Of a stretch of DNA of 44,372 nt, positions 6,517 through 14,263 are shown piece after piece. The notes below the pieces were generated by a model. The model was not told where the DNA came from. It worked only from the letters and a program-made list of their open reading frames with translations, and ran no database searches. Origin of the DNA: Clostridia bacterium (lineage in GTDB: Bacteria; Bacillota; Clostridia; Christensenellales; Borkfalkiaceae); assembly GCA_017471945.1 (NCBI GenBank), contig JAFURH010000049.1:1-44372 (forward strand), read 5' to 3'. The translations under genes and the position numbers were made by a program. The stretch's first letter is position 1; each line of letters starts with the position of its first letter.

Positions 6517-9500
6517 TTATTCCTTGGTCGGGTCGAAAAATTCCACGAGTTTTTGATAAAACCGTAAGCGTTCGCCGTTTGCCGCTTCCGCTTCTTTAAA
6601 CAGGGTTTTGGCAAGGGCAGGGTCGGATTTAAATAGGGAAGCAAACCGATTTTCGCCGAGCAGGAACTCTTTGAGCGCCATCGTCGGCGCTTTGGAGTCG
6701 AGCGTGAACGGATTTTTACCCTCCGCTCGCCTTGCGGGGTTGAAGCGGTAAAGATTCCAATACCCGCTCTCCACCGCGCGTTTTTCCTCTTCCATACATT
6801 TCCCCATATACGCGCCGTGCGCAATACAGGGCGAATACGCGATAATGATCGACGGACCTTCGTAGGCGGCGGCTTCCGTGAACGCGTTTAAAAGCTGTTG
6901 CTTATTCGCGCCCATCGAAACCTGCGCGACATACGCCGTACCGTAAGACATCGCCATCAGTCCGAGATTTTTCTTGTGCTTGCGCTTGCCCGCGGAAGCA
7001 AACCGCGCAACCGCGCCCATCGGGGTCGCTTTGGAGGACTGCCCGCCCGTGTTGGAATATACCTCCGAATCGAGTACGAGAATATTCACGTTTGCACCGC
7101 TTGCAAGCACGTGATCTAAACCGCCGTAGCCGATGTCGTACGCCCAGCCGTCGCCGCCTATAATCCATACGGACTTATCCCCGCCCCCGTCTTTCGCCGC
7201 GTCTAGCGCAAGGCGCATACCGTAGCCGAATTCGGCGTTATCTTCAAAGAGCGAGTTCGCCCAAGCAGGACCTTTGCCGTCCTTGTTTTTGGAATAAGGG
7301 CAGGTGGGGGAAGAACCGCCGTAGATCGACGAGCAACCAGTTGCGTTGGCGACGATCATTTTTTCACCGAAAAGCTGGGTGAGGACTTTTATATACGGCG
7401 TTTCTCCGCAACCCGAGCAAGCGTAGGAAAATTCGAAAAGAGGCTCGGAGAATTGACTTCCTTTAACGCTCGTGCGCTTGAATATACCCGTATCCGATTT
7501 TTCAAGAGTTTGAGCGAACTCCCAGTTTTTCCCCTCTGCGGGCATAAGCTCGGCGGCGGGGGTCATCACGAGCGCCTTGTTCGGCGCGGGGCAGGTATGC
7601 GCGCACACTCCGCAACCCATACAGTCGTGCGCGGCGACCTGTACGCGAAAGTTCGAACCCTTTACCCCCGTAGCAGGTACGGAACGAAACCCGTCGAGAG
7701 TACTTTTGCTTTCGCTGAAAACGAAGGGGCGGATGGTGGCGTGCGGGCAAACGAAGGAGCATTGATTGCATTGAATACAATTTTTGGGTATCCATTTGGG
7801 CAATTCGTGCGCCACGCCCCGCTTTTCGAGCTTGGTCGTACCCGTCGGTACGCTCCCGTCCGCGCGGAACGCGGATACGGGCAACGAATCTCCCTTTAAC
7901 GACAAGATCGGGTGAATAAAGGAACGGAAATACCCGTCCTCAGACGTTGATAAAAGAGGTGCGCCGTCTTGCGTTTCCCGCCAAGAATCAGGGTAGTTTA
8001 TCTTGTGCACGGCGGGCGGGGTCTGCTCGATCGCGGAGAGGTTCATCTCGACCACGCCGCTCCCTTTTTTGGAAAATTTACGCGTGAGCTCGGTTTTCAA
8101 ATGCCCCGAAGCCTGTTCGTAGGGCAAGATCGTTTGGTTGACGAAGAAGAATGCGGCTTGCATAATCGTGCTCGTTCTGCCGCCCAAGCCTACGGCGTTT
8201 GCGATCTTCGTCGCGTCGATCGCGTAGAAAACCGCCCGTTTTTGCGCGATCTGCCGTTTGACTACGGCGGGCAGATTTTCTTCCAGCTCCGAAAGGCTCG
8301 ACCACGGGCAGTTCAAAAGAAACGTACCGTCTTCTTTTAAATCGGAAAGCATATCGTAGCGGGTAAGATAGGACGGATTATGGCAGGCGATAAAATCCGC
8401 GCGGTCGATCAAATACGCCGAACGGATAGGGGATTTGCCGAACCGCAGATGCGAAACCGTCGTGCCGCCCGATTTTTTGGAATCGTAACAGAAATACCCT
8501 TGCACGTAAAGCTCGGAATGGTCGCCGATGATCTTGATGGAATTTTTGTTCGCGCCCACCGTGCCGTCCGAACCCAGTCCGTAAAACTTGCACGAAACGG
8601 TATGCTCGTCCGCGACGGAAAAGGGCGTAGAGCAGTCGAGCGAGGCGTGCGAGATATCGTCGTGAATCCCTACCGTGAAATGATTTTTCGGCTCGTCCGC
8701 TTTCAGGTTTTCAAAGATCGCAAGACACATAGCGGGGGTGAATTCTTTCGAGCCCAAGCCGTATCTTCCCCCGTATACGCGGATTTCGCCCCGTCCCGCT
8801 TCCGTAAGCGCGGCGCAAACGTCGAGATAGAGCGGCTCGCCGAGCGCGCCCGATTCCTTCGTGCGGTCGAGCACGGCAAGCTTTTTGCAGGTTTTCGGGA
8901 TCGCGTTGATAAAATCCACGGTGGAAAAAGGACGGTAGAGCCGCACCTTGATCACGCCCGTCTTTTCGCCGTTTTCGTTCAACTTCTCGACGGTTTCTTC
9001 CATCGCCGAGCCGCCGCTTCCGATGATCACCGCCACTCGCTCTGCGTCGGGCGCGCCGAAATAATCGAAAAGGTGGTATTGTCTGTCCGTCACGGCGGCG
9101 ACTTTATCCATAATTTCTTGCACTTTTTTGGGCGTGGCGAGATAGTAGGGCGTACCCGCTTCGCGGTTTTGGAAATAGGTGTCGGGGTTTTGCGCCGTGC
9201 CGCGCTGAACGGGAGAATCAGGGTTTAAAGCCCGCGCTTTGAAGAGTTCGATCGCCTCTTTATTCACGAGTTTTTCCATTTCCTCGTAGTCGATCGCTTT
9301 GATCTTCGAAAGCTCGTGCGAGGTTCTGAACCCGTCGAAAAAATGCAAAAAGGGCAACGAGGTTTCAAGCGCGGAAAGATGCGCCACGAGCGCCAGATCC
9401 ATTACCTCTTGCACGGACGAAGAAGCGAGCATCGCAAACCCGCTTTGGCGACACGCCATCACGTCCTGATGGTCTCCGAAAATGCTCAGCGCGTGCGCCG

Positions 9501-9843
9501 CCACCGCCCGCGCGCTTACGTGGAATACCGTCGGCAACAGCTCGCCCGCGATCTTATACATATCGGGAAGCATCAAAAGTAAGCCCTGACTGCAAGTATA
9601 CGTGGTGGCAAGCCCGCCGCAGGTCAACGCGCCGTGCATCGCGCCCGCGACCCCGCTTTCCGATTGCATTTGTACCACTTTCGGAACTTGTCCGAATAGG
9701 TTGGTTTTTCCGCCCGCCGACCACTCGTCGGCAAGCTCCGCCATAGGCGTGGAAGGGGTGATAGGGTAGATGATCGCAAGCTCGGAAAAAGCGTAGGAAA
9801 CGTAGCTCGCCGCCGCGTTCCCGTCCATCGTCTTTTCGTGCAT
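6517..9843 (-). CDS. nifJ: Pyruvate:ferredoxin (flavodoxin) oxidoreductase
   Basis: The single-chain enzyme (1108 residues) oxidises pyruvate plus CoA to acetyl-CoA and CO2 and reduces ferredoxin. The start at 9843 (MHEKTMDGNAAASYV) is preceded by GGAGG on the minus strand and leaves the likely -10 box upstream, so the longer frame from 9873 is rejected. Visible in order: the pyrimidine-binding transketolase-like domain with YPITPSTPM at the start, an 8Fe ferredoxin domain (Cys689, 692, 695, 699 and Cys741, 744, 747, 751), and the TPP/third-cluster domain (Cys809, Cys812, Cys837, Cys1006; GGDGWAYD at 896-903). It is somewhat shorter than typical NifJ proteins of about 1170 residues, but no motif is missing. 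It would consume pyruvate from the uronate pathway. Confidence 0.95.
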   Translation of the reverse strand: MHEKTMDGNAAASYVSYAFSELAIIYPITPSTPMAELADEWSAGGKTNLFGQVPKVVQMQSESGVAGAMHGALTCGGLATTYTCSQGLLLMLPDMYKIAGELLPTVFHVSARAVAAHALSIFGDHQDVMACRQSGFAMLASSSVQEVMDLALVAHLSALETSLPFLHFFDGFRTSHELSKIKAIDYEEMEKLVNKEAIELFKARALNPDSPVQRGTAQNPDTYFQNREAGTPYYLATPKKVQEIMDKVAAVTDRQYHLFDYFGAPDAERVAVIIGSGGSAMEETVEKLNENGEKTGVIKVRLYRPFSTVDFINAIPKTCKKLAVLDRTKESGALGEPLYLDVCAALTEAGRGEIRVYGGRYGLGSKEFTPAMCLAIFENLKADEPKNHFTVGIHDDISHASLDCSTPFSVADEHTVSCKFYGLGSDGTVGANKNSIKIIGDHSELYVQGYFCYDSKKSGGTTVSHLRFGKSPIRSAYLIDRADFIACHNPSYLTRYDMLSDLKEDGTFLLNCPWSSLSELEENLPAVVKRQIAQKRAVFYAIDATKIANAVGLGGRTSTIMQAAFFFVNQTILPYEQASGHLKTELTRKFSKKGSGVVEMNLSAIEQTPPAVHKINYPDSWRETQDGAPLLSTSEDGYFRSFIHPILSLKGDSLPVSAFRADGSVPTGTTKLEKRGVAHELPKWIPKNCIQCNQCSFVCPHATIRPFVFSESKSTLDGFRSVPATGVKGSNFRVQVAAHDCMGCGVCAHTCPAPNKALVMTPAAELMPAEGKNWEFAQTLEKSDTGIFKRTSVKGSQFSEPLFEFSYACSGCGETPYIKVLTQLFGEKMIVANATGCSSIYGGSSPTCPYSKNKDGKGPAWANSLFEDNAEFGYGMRLALDAAKDGGGDKSVWIIGGDGWAYDIGYGGLDHVLASGANVNILVLDSEVYSNTGGQSSKATPMGAVARFASAGKRKHKKNLGLMAMSYGTAYVAQVSMGANKQQLLNAFTEAAAYEGPSIIIAYSPCIAHGAYMGKCMEEEKRAVESGYWNLYRFNPARRAEGKNPFTLDSKAPTMALKEFLLGENRFASLFKSDPALAKTLFKEAEAANGERLRFYQKLVEFFDPTKE

Positions 9844-9873
9844 AAAATACCTCCGTAAAAAAGCGTTTTCCAT

Positions 9874-9879
9874 AGTATA
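9874..9879 (-). promoter_or_regulatory. Candidate -10 box of the PFOR gene
   Basis: On the minus strand TATACT lies about 30 bases upstream of the ATG, with a weak match at the -35 position. It overlaps the alternative upstream start codon at 9873, which supports the shorter reading frame. Confidence 0.4.
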
Positions 9880-9949
9880 TCCGAAATCGGAAGAAATTTT
9901 GCGCGGAGAAAAAGATTTCGAAAATCAGCACGGCAAAGTGCATTTGAAA

Positions 9950-10049
9950 GGTCGAGGGGATTGCCGCGGTCGCTAACGCTCCCTCGCAATGACAGGAGAG
10001 GTCAAAGGGATTGCCGCGATCGCTAACGCTCCCTCGCAATGACAGAGGC
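9950..10049. repeat. Two tandem 50-bp palindromic repeat units
   Basis: Two 50-base units (9950-9999 and 10000-10049) are nearly identical. Each has ATTGC near one end and GCAAT near the other, around a CGCTAACGCTCCCTCG core, so each can fold back on itself. The spacing is exactly 50 bases. The pattern resembles short interspersed palindromic repeats spread through many bacterial genomes. It lies between the divergent PFOR gene and pectin operon. Confidence 0.8.
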
Positions 10050-10055
10050 AAAACC

Positions 10056-10073
10056 ATACGATTTATGTAATTT
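10056..10073 (+). promoter_or_regulatory. Shared upstream element, copy 1 (candidate operator)
   Basis: ATACGATTTATGTAATTT at 10056-10073 is repeated exactly at 16513-16530 in front of the uronate operon. It ends 24 bases before the -35 box here and 25 bases before it there. Position around -60 suggests an activator site or upstream element. The core has partial dyad symmetry (ATT...AAT). Confidence 0.55.
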
Positions 10074-10097
10074 TACGGCTTTTTATCCTTTTTTGTA

Positions 10098-10126
10098 TTG
10101 CGAAAGGGAAAAATTTATGTTATAAT
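10098..10126 (+). promoter_or_regulatory. Promoter of the pectin operon
   Basis: TTGCGA at 10098-10103 and TATAAT at 10121-10126 are separated by 17 bases. The weak -35 suits a promoter needing an activator, in line with the shared element upstream. Confidence 0.65.
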
Positions 10127-10156
10127 AATCGCGTAACAATGCAAAGGAGCGTATTT

Positions 10157-11560
10157 ATGCAAAAATTATTCAACGTATGTGATTACGGCGCGGTTGCAGA
10201 CGGCGTTACGTTAAACAGTCAAGCCGTGCAAAACGCTATCGACGATTGCGCGAAACAGGGCGGCGGAGTCGTCTTTTTCCCCGAAGGGGAATACGTACTT
10301 TCCACGGTATTTTTGAAAAGTAACGTAAAAATTTTGATCGACGGAGGCGCGAAGGTCCTCGGGTGCTTGGATTATTATGCGTATACACCGCAGGAAAAGA
10401 TCGACTATCCCGCGTATCAGGACGAATCGCACACCTATTTCGACCACGCGATGTTCGTCGGGCGAGATCTGGAAAATATCGGAGTCTACGGCGCGGGCGA
10501 GATCGATATGCGCTCGATCTGGGACGAGGACGGCGTTCGCGGCGAAGCGATCAAGCACAGAGGTCCGAAATGTATTTCTCTCAAAAACTGCAAAAACGTG
10601 GAGGTCCATTCGCTCACGATCAATAACGTGACCGACCTTGCCGTATATTTTGCAGGGTGTGAAAACGTGGATATTTACGGTTTGAAAATGCGCGTATATA
10701 TCGACGGGATCTCGCCCGATAATTCCAAGAACGTACGTATCCACGATTGCGATATCGAAACGGGGGACGACGGGATCGTTTTCAAGAGCTCGTACACGCT
10801 CAACCGTTTGGATATTTGTAAGGATATCAAGGTTTGGGACTGCCGCGTGAAGAGCCGTTGCAACGCGATCAAGTTCGGCACGGAAACCAACGGCGGGTTC
10901 GAGGATATCCTCATTGAAAATATCGATATCCGCGAAACGCGAATCACGGGTATTGCCATCGAAAGCGTGGACGGCGCGGTGATCGACGGGGTCACGCTTC
11001 GCAATATCAAAATGAAGAACGTAGGCACGCCGTTGTTTATCCATATCGGCAAGCGTATGCGCGGTCCTGAGGGGCGCGAGCTTGGGCAGATCAAGAACGT
11101 TTTGTTGGAAAATATCGTCGCGGAAGGGCCGTACGAGCCGTACGAAGTGATCGCTTGGAATTATTTTTCGTATAAAGCGGGGGATACCGTGCAATATCCT
11201 TGGATTTTCGGCACGGCGGAGAACTTCGACGATACCGCTTTGGCAAATTCGCGGTATAGCGATTGGCAGATCACCTCGAACGTATGCGGGCTTGAAGAAA
11301 GACCGCTGGAAAATATCACGCTCAGGAACGTGAAGTTCGTGTTAGACGGCGGGGTAAAGGAATATAAAAAGGAAGTGCCCGAAGAGGCGCAGGACTATCC
11401 CGAAGTATACGTTTACGGGCGAATCCTGCCCGCAAAAGGGATCTTTTTCCGCCATATCGACGGGCTGACGTTAGAGAACGTAACGATCCAAACGGAGCGC
11501 GAGGACGCACGCGAGCCGTTCGTGTTCGAGGACGTAAAAAATCTTGTTTGCAAGGAGTAA
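10157..11560 (+). CDS. GH28-family (polygalacturonase-like) glycoside hydrolase
   Basis: The 467-residue protein starts at ATG 10157 after AAAGGAG; the upstream ATG at 10139 overlaps that site. It opens with the GH28 N-terminus (FNVCDYGAVADGVTLNSQAV) and has repeated N-V-I/D-I turns of a right-handed beta-helix. Asp183 and Asp188 (DGISPD), and Asp204-Asp205 (TGDDGIVFKS), occupy the GH28 catalytic acid region. The His of the usual GHG motif is Asn236 (CNAIKFGTE) and the RIK motif is not clear, as in a divergent GH28-like subgroup. There is no signal peptide, so it probably acts in the cytoplasm on imported oligogalacturonide or rhamnogalacturonan fragments. It is the first gene of an operon with an esterase and a serine hydrolase. 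Confidence 0.82.
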   Translation: MQKLFNVCDYGAVADGVTLNSQAVQNAIDDCAKQGGGVVFFPEGEYVLSTVFLKSNVKILIDGGAKVLGCLDYYAYTPQEKIDYPAYQDESHTYFDHAMFVGRDLENIGVYGAGEIDMRSIWDEDGVRGEAIKHRGPKCISLKNCKNVEVHSLTINNVTDLAVYFAGCENVDIYGLKMRVYIDGISPDNSKNVRIHDCDIETGDDGIVFKSSYTLNRLDICKDIKVWDCRVKSRCNAIKFGTETNGGFEDILIENIDIRETRITGIAIESVDGAVIDGVTLRNIKMKNVGTPLFIHIGKRMRGPEGRELGQIKNVLLENIVAEGPYEPYEVIAWNYFSYKAGDTVQYPWIFGTAENFDDTALANSRYSDWQITSNVCGLEERPLENITLRNVKFVLDGGVKEYKKEVPEEAQDYPEVYVYGRILPAKGIFFRHIDGLTLENVTIQTEREDAREPFVFEDVKNLVCKE

Positions 11561-11564
11561 CTCG

Positions 11565-12641
11565 ATGCAACTTGACCGTTACGAGTTAGATACGTATTTG
11601 TTGCCGTTTTGGAAGGGCGAGGAAGTTTATCACGAAACGATTACCTTCGTCGGCGAAGAGGACGAAGCCCCCCTTTTATATCCACCGACGGAAATGATTT
11701 GCGTACGCAATTTCGCGCTCGATACCGTCTATGAAGCGGGCAAGGACTACTCGATCACAAAAGACGGCAAGATCAAACGGCTGAAAGGCTCGACAATGCC
11801 GTATTTCGAAACGGACGAGTTCTATTCGAAAGCCCCGGGGTCACACGCCATTCTCGTGGTGGAAGAAAAAGAGGGCGTACGATTTCCCGAACCGCGTTAT
11901 TTCGCGTTCGGAGAAAAGGATTTTATGAACCGTAAACAGATCGCGGTAAGCTATCGCCACCAAAGCGGATATGAAGGCGTGATCCCGCCTTGCAAAAAGG
12001 AACGACTTCCCAAAACGCTGGCGAAACTGAACGTCAAAGCGCCGTTCAATTTTACCTTTTACGGCGACAGTATCACGACGGGTTGCAACGCGAGCGGGCT
12101 TCCCCAAGGCGGCGAAGTCGCACCGTATATGGAAGGGTTCGACAAGATGGTTTGCCGTCGGCTCGAAAATCGTTTCGGGGCGAAGATCACGCTTGGAAAC
12201 GGCGCGGTGGGCGGTTGGAACGTCGTGCAAGGGAAAGAACGCTTCTCCGAGCGCGCGGCACATTTTTCGCCCGATCTGTTGTTGATCGGGTTCGGTATGA
12301 ACGACGGCGCGCGGGCGGTGTCGGAATATAAAGAAACGACGCTTGATATCATTCGTCAGGCGCGGGAGATCAAGCCCGATTGCGAAATTATTTTAGTCGG
12401 TACGACTTTGCCGAACCCGGGGAGCAACTGGACGAAGAATCAGCCGCACTTCGTTTCCGCGCTGTACGAGATCGAGCAAGAGCTGAAAGGGGTTGCCGTA
12501 GCGGATATGACGGCGGTGCATAAAGATCTGCTGAATAAGAAACGCTATCGGGATATGACGGGCAACAATATCAACCACCCCAACGACTTTTTAATTCGCG
12601 CATACGCGCAGGTAATCTTGCAGACGATCGCGGGAATTTAA
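11565..12641 (+). CDS. SGNH/GDSL-family carbohydrate esterase
   Basis: The 358-residue protein begins four bases after the previous stop, with AAGGAG overlapping that gene's end. An N-terminal beta-rich domain (1-150) precedes an SGNH hydrolase domain. Block I is FYGDSITTG (Ser169), block II GNGAVGGW (Gly213 region), block III GFGMND (Asn246) and block V NHPND (His338, Asp341). These supply the nucleophile, oxyanion hole and catalytic dyad of an acyl esterase. No signal peptide is seen. In this operon it most likely removes acetyl groups from pectin or similar oligosaccharides before hydrolysis; the substrate is inferred from context. Confidence 0.82.
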   Translation: MQLDRYELDTYLLPFWKGEEVYHETITFVGEEDEAPLLYPPTEMICVRNFALDTVYEAGKDYSITKDGKIKRLKGSTMPYFETDEFYSKAPGSHAILVVEEKEGVRFPEPRYFAFGEKDFMNRKQIAVSYRHQSGYEGVIPPCKKERLPKTLAKLNVKAPFNFTFYGDSITTGCNASGLPQGGEVAPYMEGFDKMVCRRLENRFGAKITLGNGAVGGWNVVQGKERFSERAAHFSPDLLLIGFGMNDGARAVSEYKETTLDIIRQAREIKPDCEIILVGTTLPNPGSNWTKNQPHFVSALYEIEQELKGVAVADMTAVHKDLLNKKRYRDMTGNNINHPNDFLIRAYAQVILQTIAGI

Positions 12642-12675
12642 AGAATAAAAATAGAAATAAAAAGAGGAAAAAAGT

Positions 12676-14163
12676 ATGGTAAACGATTTGATTTTCAAAA
12701 CCCCCGAAGAAGAAGGGTTGGATTCCAAGTACGTGCTGAAATTTTTAAAAATTCTCGAACGCAGAAAAGTAAATCTTCATTCTTTTATGCTCGTACGCCA
12801 CGGCAATATTATCGCGGAGGGCTATTATAAACCTTTTCATAAAGATTTTATGCACCGCTTGTATTCGTCGAGTAAGACTTACGTTTCGATGGCGGTGGGG
12901 TTGTTGATCGGCGAGGGGAAACTCAAACTCGACGATAAAATTCTCGATCATTTCCCCGAATATAAGGAAACCGAGTATCATAAATGGCTGAAAGATACGA
13001 CGGTAGAGGACGCTTTGAAAATGTCCGTGCCGATGCTGACGGACACCTATTTTATGCGCGATTATAAAGAATGGGCGTGGACGTTTTTCAATCACCCGAC
13101 CCGCTCCAGAGCCTTGAAGCCCGCGGGCACGGTGTTTAATTATAACACCTCCGGTTCGTTTATTCTCGACGTTTTGGTGGAGAAGATCACGGGCAAGCCG
13201 TTCTTGGAATATATGCGTCCCGTGTTCGATAAGATCGGCGTATCCAAAGATATCTGGTGCGTGAAAGCCCCCGACGGGTATTCGTGGGGCGGTAGCGGGG
13301 TCGTTTGTACGACGCGTGATTTTGCAAAATTCGGCGAATTGCTCTTAAATAAAGGCGAGTATAAAGGCGAACAGCTTCTCCCGCGCGACTACGTGGAAAA
13401 AGCGACGAGCAAGCAGATCGCAAACCTTACCGATAATTATTATTCCGACCGTCATTCGGCGGGCTACGGGTATCAAGTTTGGGTCAACGAAAAGGGCTTT
13501 TCGCTTTTGGGAATGGGCAGTCAGTTCGCGTTCTGCTTCCCCGACAAGGATTTTATGTTCGTCTGCAACGGCGACACGCAATGCAATAACGACACGTGCG
13601 GGGATTATATCTACGAAGCGGTGCGGTGCGAGCTGTACGATAACTTAAAAGACGGGGCGATCGCGCCAAACGAAGCGGCGCAAGAAGAGTTGAAAAAACG
13701 CCTTTCTAATCTCGAACCGCCCACCTTCGGCGAAGCCCGTTCGCAACACGAAGGGGCAATCAACGGTAAGATTTACGATCTGGAAGAAAACCGTTTGGGT
13801 TGGAAATGGGTGCGTTTCGACCTCGACGGTAAAAACGGCAAGTTGACCTACGAAAACGCGCGAGGGGTAAAAACGATCGGGTTTACGCTCGGCGAATATA
13901 AAAAGGCGACCTTCCCCGAAACCTGTTTTTACGATACGCAGGTGGATAAGCCCGCTAACCGCGAATTGGATTCGAATACCTACGCGGGCTGGTTGACCGA
14001 AACGCAATTACTTATCGCAAATTATATTATTGATACGAATTTCGGAAGCTGCTTTATGACTTTCGGGTTTAAAGGCGACGAAGTGGGAATAATGCTGAAC
14101 AAACGCGCGGAGTTCTTTATGGAGGACTACGAGGGCTACGCAGGCGGTACGCTTCGAAAATAA
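12676..14163 (+). CDS. Serine hydrolase, beta-lactamase (class C) fold
   Basis: The 495-residue protein has the SxxK motif Ser64-Ser65-Ser66-Lys67 (RLYSSSKTYVS), with Ser64 the likely nucleophile. NYNTSG near 155-160 takes the place of the Tyr-x-Asn motif. The order and the SMAVGLLIGEGKLKLDD segment match the class C beta-lactamase/esterase superfamily (PF00144). A C-terminal extension from about 350 to 495 is beta-rich and unassigned. There is no signal peptide, so it is not a typical secreted penicillin-binding protein. It is third in the pectin operon, 34 bases behind the SGNH gene, and may be a second esterase. A role in antibiotic resistance is not supported. Confidence 0.75.
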   Translation: MVNDLIFKTPEEEGLDSKYVLKFLKILERRKVNLHSFMLVRHGNIIAEGYYKPFHKDFMHRLYSSSKTYVSMAVGLLIGEGKLKLDDKILDHFPEYKETEYHKWLKDTTVEDALKMSVPMLTDTYFMRDYKEWAWTFFNHPTRSRALKPAGTVFNYNTSGSFILDVLVEKITGKPFLEYMRPVFDKIGVSKDIWCVKAPDGYSWGGSGVVCTTRDFAKFGELLLNKGEYKGEQLLPRDYVEKATSKQIANLTDNYYSDRHSAGYGYQVWVNEKGFSLLGMGSQFAFCFPDKDFMFVCNGDTQCNNDTCGDYIYEAVRCELYDNLKDGAIAPNEAAQEELKKRLSNLEPPTFGEARSQHEGAINGKIYDLEENRLGWKWVRFDLDGKNGKLTYENARGVKTIGFTLGEYKKATFPETCFYDTQVDKPANRELDSNTYAGWLTETQLLIANYIIDTNFGSCFMTFGFKGDEVGIMLNKRAEFFMEDYEGYAGGTLRK

Positions 14164-14171
14164 AAAAGAAA

Positions 14172-14196
14172 AGCTCTCCTTGCAAGGAGGGCTTTC
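14172..14196 (+). terminator. Terminator after the pectin operon
   Basis: AGCTCTCCTT pairs with AAGGAGGGCT (one G-U) around a GC turn, followed by a short TTTCGTT run. It separates the pectin operon from fbp. Confidence 0.55.
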
Positions 14197-14197
14197 G

Positions 14198-14226
14198 TTG
14201 CAATTTTCGGAAAAATATGGTATACT
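14198..14226 (+). promoter_or_regulatory. Promoter of fbp
   Basis: TTGCAA at 14198-14203 and TATACT at 14221-14226 are 17 bases apart, with TGG before the -10. The 18-bp element shared by the flanking operons is absent, so fbp is probably controlled separately. Confidence 0.65.
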
Positions 14227-14263
14227 GTTTTTACCGTAACGATTCAAAATAAGAGGAAATAAA

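Noticed and set aside
8380-9228. Plus-strand open frame (282 codons) inside the PFOR gene
   Set aside because: It is antisense to conserved PFOR sequence and its product is Arg-rich and low in family features.
10211-11194. Minus-strand open frame (327 codons) opposite the GH28 gene
   Set aside because: It mirrors the repeated beta-helix codons of the GH28 gene and shows no independent motif.
12676-14163. Beta-lactamase resistance gene
   Set aside because: It has the serine hydrolase fold but no signal peptide and sits in a carbohydrate operon. Esterase-like function is more likely.
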